This document shows positions 6,687-9,640 of a DNA stretch of 9,640 nt, in pieces (positions within the stretch are counted from its first letter, which is position 1; each line of letters starts with the position of its first letter). A program made the translations under genes and the position numbers. The notes beneath the pieces are model-generated. The model saw only the letters and a list, made by a program, of their open reading frames with translations. It was not told where the DNA came from and searched no databases. Origin of the DNA: an uncultured Clostridia bacterium (GTDB taxonomy: Bacteria; Bacillota; Clostridia; Christensenellales; UBA1242); the NCBI GenBank assembly GCA_948439925.1, contig CAOJNR010000034.1, positions 1 to 9,640 on the forward strand, in the 5' to 3' direction.

Positions 6687-7886
6687 ATGAAAGAGCGAAC
6701 AATTTTGCATTCTGATGTAAATAATTTTTTCGCCTCAGTCGAAAGTGCCACCCGTCCCGAACTGAAAGATAAGCCTGTTGCAGTGACTGGCAACCCCAAA
6801 AAGAGAACTGGAATAATCCTTGCCAAGAATGAAATTGCCAAAAAGTATGGCGTCAAAACAGGTCAAGCCATTTGGGAAGCCAAAAATCTCTGCCCTGACA
6901 TTGTCTGTTTGCCACCCCATTATGACCTTTATGAAGAGATTTCCTATCGCCTTCACAACCTCTATCTTAACTATACCAATTTTGTTGAACCACTTGGGCT
7001 TGACGAGTGCTGGCTGGATGTGACTGACAGCCTTAATTACCTCAAAAAGTCAGGCAAAGAAATAGCGGACGAAATTCGAGAAAAGGTCAAAGAGGAGTTT
7101 GGATTCACGGTGTCCGTTGGCGTGAGTTTTTCAAAGATATTTGCAAAACTTGGCTCAGACATGAAAAAACCTGACGCAACTACTGAAATACCGTTTTCTC
7201 GCTTTAAAGAAATGACCTATTCTTTGCCCCTCAACTCAATCGTGGGCATAGGTCACCGCTTGGAGCGAAGATTCAGCCAAATAAACATCAAAACAATCGG
7301 AGATTTTGTCACATTGCCAGACTCATATTTGAAAGAAAGTATGGGCAAAACTGGACTTGAACTCAAAATGAAATTGCTTGGCGAGTTTGAAGAGAATGTG
7401 CTTGATTACTACTCTCTTCCTCCGCCAAAATCAATCGGCAACGGCACAACAACCATTAAAGATATCACTTCACGCGAAGATGTCAAGAAAACGATATATT
7501 TCCTCGCCGAAAAAGTGTCTGCACGCATGGTCAAACACAAAGTGCTGTGCCAGACACTTTCGCTAACCATAAAATCAAGCAAGTTGGAGCGTTTTCACAA
7601 ATCTCAAAAAGTGCGCCCAACGCAATCAATTTCCGACCTAGCAAACGAAGGACTTAAAATTGCTGATAAATTATGTAAATATAACTTTCCTATCAGAGCA
7701 ATAAGGCTAAGAGCGTCGTCGCTAATCTCATCTAACGCGCAACAGATGTCAATGTTTGACACAAAAAAAGACATTTCCGCACCACTTGTTGAAGTCAACA
7801 AAAAGTATGGAAAGGTCTTTCTCGCAAGCGACTGCGCCTCATTCCTCAACACCGCAAAACACTCGCAGGAAGAGGATGAAGATTGA
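6687..7886 (+). CDS. dinB: Y-family DNA polymerase (DinB / Pol IV type)
   Basis: This is a translesion DNA polymerase of 399 residues. The palm starts with ILHSDVNNFFASVE, where D10 is the first metal ligand and F15 fits the steric-gate position. The second acidic pair is D106-E107 in LGLDECWLD. SVGVSFSKIFAKLGSDMKKPDATT (143-166) and the GIGHRLERRF helix-hairpin-helix segment (187-196) follow. The little-finger domain begins near SIGNGTTTIKDIT (249-261). QQMSMFD (352-358) matches a sliding-clamp binding motif. The ATG has GGGAGG (6671-6676) 10 nt upstream. The gene is single and divergent from the operon to its left. No clear SOS (LexA) box and no convincing own promoter were recognised in the 50-bp gap. 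The family call is secure; whether it behaves as Pol IV or as a related Gram-positive Y-family subgroup cannot be settled here. Confidence 0.95.
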   Translation: MKERTILHSDVNNFFASVESATRPELKDKPVAVTGNPKKRTGIILAKNEIAKKYGVKTGQAIWEAKNLCPDIVCLPPHYDLYEEISYRLHNLYLNYTNFVEPLGLDECWLDVTDSLNYLKKSGKEIADEIREKVKEEFGFTVSVGVSFSKIFAKLGSDMKKPDATTEIPFSRFKEMTYSLPLNSIVGIGHRLERRFSQINIKTIGDFVTLPDSYLKESMGKTGLELKMKLLGEFEENVLDYYSLPPPKSIGNGTTTIKDITSREDVKKTIYFLAEKVSARMVKHKVLCQTLSLTIKSSKLERFHKSQKVRPTQSISDLANEGLKIADKLCKYNFPIRAIRLRASSLISSNAQQMSMFDTKKDISAPLVEVNKKYGKVFLASDCASFLNTAKHSQEEDED

Positions 7887-7911
7887 TAAATTTTATATTT
7901 TTTTAATCTTC
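7878..7911. terminator. Inverted repeat between convergent genes (weak terminator candidate)
   Basis: GAAGATT (7878-7884) pairs with AATCTTC (7905-7911) around a 20-nt AT-only loop. The arms are the final codons of the polymerase gene and of the XRE gene. There is no GC-rich stem, and the T-run (7898-7904) lies inside the loop, so it is not a classical intrinsic terminator. Confidence 0.25.
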
Positions 7912-8109
7912 TAATCCTAATAAATAATCAGTTGTAACGCCAAAAAATTTGGCAAGAGCAACTAACCCAGCACCACTAACATCAGATATACCATTCTCCC
8001 AACGACTTAATGTTGCATCACTAAACTTAACCTCTTTACTAAGAGCCACCAAAGATATACCTTTTTCTAATCTTAATTCTTTTAATCTTTCTGCAAATTT
8101 AGTTTTCAT
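7903..8109 (-). CDS. Small XRE/Cro-CI-family transcriptional regulator
   Basis: This 68-residue protein is a single helix-turn-helix domain. FAERLKELRLEKGISLVALSKEVKFSDATLSRWENG (5-40) covers helices 1-3 with the recognition helix around DATLSRWENG, and LVALAKFFGVTTDYLLGL (49-66) is the classic domain ending. There is no C-terminal sensing or cleavage domain. It is divergent from the small Cys-rich gene, and three matching operator-like palindromes lie between them, so autorepression plus repression of the neighbour is the natural reading. No Shine-Dalgarno precedes the ATG, while a TGn-extended -10 places the transcript start at about the ATG, suggesting a leaderless message. Eight of its eleven leucines use TTA, while the adjacent trxB appears to use none, which hints at recent transfer or phage origin. 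Confidence 0.9.
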   Translation of the reverse strand: MKTKFAERLKELRLEKGISLVALSKEVKFSDATLSRWENGISDVSGAGLVALAKFFGVTTDYLLGLED

Positions 8110-8115
8110 AATTAT

Positions 8116-8124
8116 ATTTTATCA
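8116..8124 (-). promoter_or_regulatory. Extended -10 promoter of the XRE gene
   Basis: On the minus strand, TGA-TAAAAT (8124-8116) forms a TGn-extended -10 element with no strong -35. A start seven bases downstream falls at 8109, the A of the ATG. An overlapping alternative is TTTACT, 17 bp, TATAAT (8116-8111), which would start inside the gene. Operator 1 overlaps the TG part. Confidence 0.45.
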
Positions 8125-8136
8125 CAAATTTGTAGT
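8121..8136. promoter_or_regulatory. Operator-like palindrome O1
   Basis: ATCACAAATTTGTAGT has a perfect 10-bp core, ACAAATTTGT, and matches O2 and O3 at most positions. It overlaps the presumed XRE promoter, which fits autorepression. Confidence 0.6.
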
Positions 8137-8143
8137 AAATTGA

Positions 8144-8172
8144 TTGACATTACATATATGTAGTGGTATAAT
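8144..8172 (+). promoter_or_regulatory. Perfect-consensus sigma-A promoter for the small Cys-rich gene
   Basis: TTGACA (8144-8149), a 17-bp spacer and TATAAT (8167-8172) match the consensus at all twelve positions with ideal spacing. The start would be near 8179, leaving about 25 nt before the ATG. Such a strong promoter with operators inside and after it suggests tight repression with high output when released. Confidence 0.9.
8149..8164. promoter_or_regulatory. Operator-like palindrome O2
   Basis: ATTACATATATGTAGT has a perfect 12-bp core, TACATATATGTA. It fills the spacer between the -35 and -10 of the rightward promoter, where a bound repressor would block polymerase. Its centre is 28 bp from O1 and 24 bp from O3. 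Confidence 0.7.
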
Positions 8173-8188
8173 ATTACAAATATGTAAT
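8173..8188. promoter_or_regulatory. Operator-like palindrome O3
   Basis: ATTACAAATATGTAAT has perfect arms ATTACA/TGTAAT (14 of 16 positions symmetric). It begins immediately after the -10 and covers the predicted transcription start of the rightward gene. Confidence 0.7.
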
Positions 8189-8203
8189 AAAAGGAGGAAA
8201 AGT

Positions 8204-8458
8204 ATGGAATTTGAGTTGAAAAAAGATTGCAAATATTATCGGGCGCACTTTGTATACAACGAATTGTTAAAACGATTCAGTGAAGTTGACTGTGGGCAAT
8301 GTAGACGTGCAAAAAAGTTACATTGCCATAAATGCAAAATGTATGAGCCAGTGCAAAAGTATGCTGTGAGAGATGCGTCAATCAAAGCCCAAATAAATGC
8401 AATCATCAGAACAATGAAAGAAATCAACAAATTGATTTACAAAAAAAGTCAGCCTTAA
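8204..8458 (+). CDS. Small Cys-rich probable zinc-binding protein, unknown function
   Basis: This 84-residue protein was not recognised as a named family. C30-G-Q-C33, seven residues, then C41-H-K-C44 form a compact four-Cys site typical of zinc binding; H40, H42 and C9 lie nearby. The second half (about 50-82: VQKYAVRDASIKAQINAIIRTMKEINKLIYKK) looks helical, basic and possibly coiled. There is no signal peptide or membrane segment. The ATG at 8204 follows AAGGAGG (8191-8197) by 6 nt; an in-frame TTG at 8144 lies in the -35 and is rejected. The gene is controlled by a perfect promoter carrying two operators and is divergent from a small XRE repressor. That layout is usual for phage lysogeny regions, toxin-antitoxin-like pairs and small mobile cassettes. 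It could be a DNA/RNA-binding or anti-repressor protein; this is inference only. Its stop codon lies in the loop of the terminator. Confidence 0.85.
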   Translation: MEFELKKDCKYYRAHFVYNELLKRFSEVDCGQCRRAKKLHCHKCKMYEPVQKYAVRDASIKAQINAIIRTMKEINKLIYKKSQP

Positions 8459-8473
8459 CAAGCCGACTTTTTT
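8442..8473. terminator. Bidirectional intrinsic terminator between convergent genes
   Basis: AAAAAAGTC (8442-8450) pairs with GACTTTTTT (8465-8473). After one A-C mismatch, GC (8452-8453) pairs with GC (8462-8463), leaving an 8-nt loop. The A- and T-runs on both sides let it end the small Cys-rich gene rightward and trxB leftward. Confidence 0.8.
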
Positions 8474-8474
8474 G

Positions 8475-9395
8475 TTAAAGTATAATCCCCTTATCAAAAA
8501 GAGAAACATATTTTATCACTTCTGTTCCAGCGACCGCACCATCGCCTACCGCGGTTGAGATTTGGCGAATGGAATTTTCCCGCACGTCGCCACAAACGAA
8601 AACACCTTTTTCAGACGTGTGCATGTTTTGGTCGCACTTAATATAGCCTTTGTCATTGAGGTCAAGTTTGCCTTCAAGCATGCTTGTGTCTGGTGTTCTG
8701 CCGATTGCAACAAAGACAGCATCAACTTGAAGCAGTTTTTCTTCGCCTTCATGCAAATATTTCAAACTTTGCACTTTTCCATCTCCGACAATTTTCTTGG
8801 CAACTGTGCCTTTGATTATCTCCACATTCTCAGTTTGATCAAATTCAGACTCTGCATAATTATGCAATTTAAGATTGTCCTTTGTGAGAATAAAAACCTT
8901 CTCGCAAAGCCCAGAAAGATAATTCGCATCTGAGAAAGCCGAGTCACCAGAGCCAACCACTGCCACGCGTTTTCCTTTGAAAAAATTGCCGTCGCAAATG
9001 GCGCAATAACTTACTCCTTTACCCTTGAATTCTTGCTCGCCATCGATGCCAAGACTGCGTGAATTTGAGCCAAGCGCAAGAATAACGCTCTTGGCTTCAT
9101 AGGTGTTTTTATTGCATTTTATCGACTTAATCTTGCCAGAAAAATCCACGCTTTGCACCTCTTCAAAGGCAAATTCAACGCCCAATTTTTGCGCATGAGA
9201 GAAGAATCTGTTTGAAAGTTCAAAGCCGTCAATACTTTCAAAGCCTGTGTAATTTTCAATTTGACCAATCACAGCAACCTGTCCGCCTGGCATAAATTTT
9301 TCAATTATAAGAACGCTTTTATTTGCCCTTTTGGCGTAAATTGCGCCAGTGATTCCAGCAGGTCCTCCGCCAATAACAATGCAGTCATAAATCAT
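8475..9395 (-). CDS. trxB: Thioredoxin-reductase-like flavoprotein with atypical electron-donor site
   Basis: This is an FAD disulfide reductase of 306 residues, normal for low-molecular-weight thioredoxin reductases, acting in the cytoplasm on thioredoxin-like partners. The FAD-binding GGGPAG motif is at 9-14. The redox pair is C131-A-I-C134 in SYCAICDG. The second dinucleotide fold has VVGSGDSAFSDA (146-157). The FAD C-terminal motif GDVRENSIRQISTAVGDGAVAG is at 269-290. The HRRxxxR motif that normally follows and binds the NADPH 2'-phosphate is absent: FILTKDNLKLHNY lies at 168-180. The usual EEA after GDSA is also SDA. The enzyme may therefore use NADH, or ferredoxin or flavodoxin as in the clostridial ferredoxin-dependent flavin thioredoxin reductases. 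ATG at 9395 has a purine-rich GGAAGGGG upstream. It has its own promoter and terminator, so it is monocistronic. The family is secure; the donor is unknown. Confidence 0.9.
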   Translation of the reverse strand: MIYDCIVIGGGPAGITGAIYAKRANKSVLIIEKFMPGGQVAVIGQIENYTGFESIDGFELSNRFFSHAQKLGVEFAFEEVQSVDFSGKIKSIKCNKNTYEAKSVILALGSNSRSLGIDGEQEFKGKGVSYCAICDGNFFKGKRVAVVGSGDSAFSDANYLSGLCEKVFILTKDNLKLHNYAESEFDQTENVEIIKGTVAKKIVGDGKVQSLKYLHEGEEKLLQVDAVFVAIGRTPDTSMLEGKLDLNDKGYIKCDQNMHTSEKGVFVCGDVRENSIRQISTAVGDGAVAGTEVIKYVSLFDKGIIL

Positions 9396-9416
9396 ATTTC
9401 CCCTTCCTTTTTTTAT

Positions 9417-9445
9417 ATTCTAACACAACTTAGACCTTTTTCCAA
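9417..9445 (-). promoter_or_regulatory. Promoter of trxB
   Basis: On the minus strand, TTGGAA (9445-9440), a 17-bp spacer and TAGAAT (9422-9417) form a good sigma-A promoter. The -10 is preceded by TGT, giving an extended -10. The start would be near 9410, about 15 nt before the ATG. It lies downstream of the rpsI terminator, so trxB is transcribed independently. Confidence 0.75.
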
Positions 9446-9533
9446 AGAATAATCAAGAAAATTTTGAAGTTTTTGTCGTTTATTAAAATTTTTAAATATT
9501 AGTTATAATTTAATAACAAACATAGCGTAAAAT

Positions 9534-9561
9534 AAAAGAACTTGGCGTTCCAAGTTCTTTT
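9534..9561 (-). terminator. Intrinsic terminator after rpsI
   Basis: AAAAGAACTTGG (9534-9545) and CCAAGTTCTTTT (9550-9561) form a perfect 12-bp stem with a four-base loop (9546-9549). On the minus strand it is followed by a T-rich tract and begins 7 nt after the rpsI stop codon, so it ends the ribosomal transcript. Confidence 0.9.
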
Positions 9562-9568
9562 GCAAATA

Positions 9569-9640
9569 TTAACGTTTTGAGAATTGAGATGCTTTTCTTG
9601 CTTTTTTGAGACCATATTTCTTTCTTTCTTTCATTCTTGG
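9569..9640 (-). CDS. rpsI: 30S ribosomal protein S9, C-terminal end (5' part beyond window)
   Basis: The last 23 codons and stop are visible. They read PRMKERKKYGLKKARKA followed by SQFSKR, the characteristic C-terminal tail of bacterial S9, which reaches toward the P-site tRNA in the 30S subunit. The final SKR is the hallmark ending. rpsI usually follows rplM (L13) in one operon; that gene would lie beyond the right edge. The strong hairpin just downstream closes this operon. Identification is secure despite the short visible part. Confidence 0.95.
   Translation of the reverse strand, partial: PRMKERKKYGLKKARKASQFSKR

Noticed and set aside
6690..6715. Possible LexA/SOS box (CGAAC) near the dinB start
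   Set aside because: Only one half-site is present; the expected GTTCG partner four bases later is missing, and it lies inside the coding sequence.
8121..8188. The three short repeats as a mini CRISPR array
   Set aside because: Units are only 16 bp, palindromic, AT-rich and separated by 12 and 8 bp; their placement on promoters fits operators instead.
8144..8203. N-terminal extension of the small Cys-rich protein from TTG at 8144
   Set aside because: The extension would be encoded by the promoter and operators and includes the ribosome binding site; the ATG at 8204 is the sensible start.

Overview
The window looks like chromosomal DNA from a low-GC Gram-positive bacterium (Bacillota, most likely a Clostridia-type lineage). 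The evidence is an McsA/McsB/ClpC protein-arginine-phosphorylation module, strong AGGAGG-type ribosome binding sites, moderate AT richness and sigma-A-like promoters. This placement is inferred from gene families only; no database search was possible.

Positions 1-6686 hold a leftward block read from a promoter at 6657-6686. In transcription order it contains a metal-ligand-less amidohydrolase-fold protein, tex (RNA-binding transcription accessory protein), a 50-residue McsA remnant, mcsB (protein arginine kinase) and clpC (AAA+ unfoldase, running off the left edge about 40-50 residues before its expected end). Spacing is tight (overlaps of 13 nt and 1 nt, gaps of 32 and 14 nt), so one transcript is plausible. 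McsB would mark proteins with phospho-arginine for ClpC with ClpP. The module is unusual: no ctsR sits next to it, McsA is cut to one zinc finger, and McsB has Ser where the family normally has the active-site Cys and has a degenerate RDxxRA pocket.

Positions 6687-7886 hold a divergent dinB-type Y-family DNA polymerase. Positions 7903-8458 hold a small two-gene cassette: a 68-aa XRE repressor (left) divergent from an 84-aa four-Cys probable zinc protein (right). They are separated by 94 bp holding three copies of a near-palindromic operator, ATTACAnATnTGTAAT-like. One copy lies over the presumed repressor promoter, one lies inside the spacer of a perfect-consensus promoter for the small gene, and one lies over its start point. 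This is the clearest candidate for an undescribed system and looks like an autoregulated switch, possibly of phage or mobile origin.

Positions 8442-9640 hold a bidirectional terminator, trxB (thioredoxin-reductase-like, with CAIC but without the NADPH-binding HRRxxxR motif) with its own promoter, a strong terminator, and the last 23 codons of rpsI (ribosomal protein S9). There is no gene-free stretch above 300 bases; the longest is 9396-9568, which holds the trxB promoter, AT-rich DNA and the rpsI terminator. No tRNA, rRNA, CRISPR or insertion sequence was seen.
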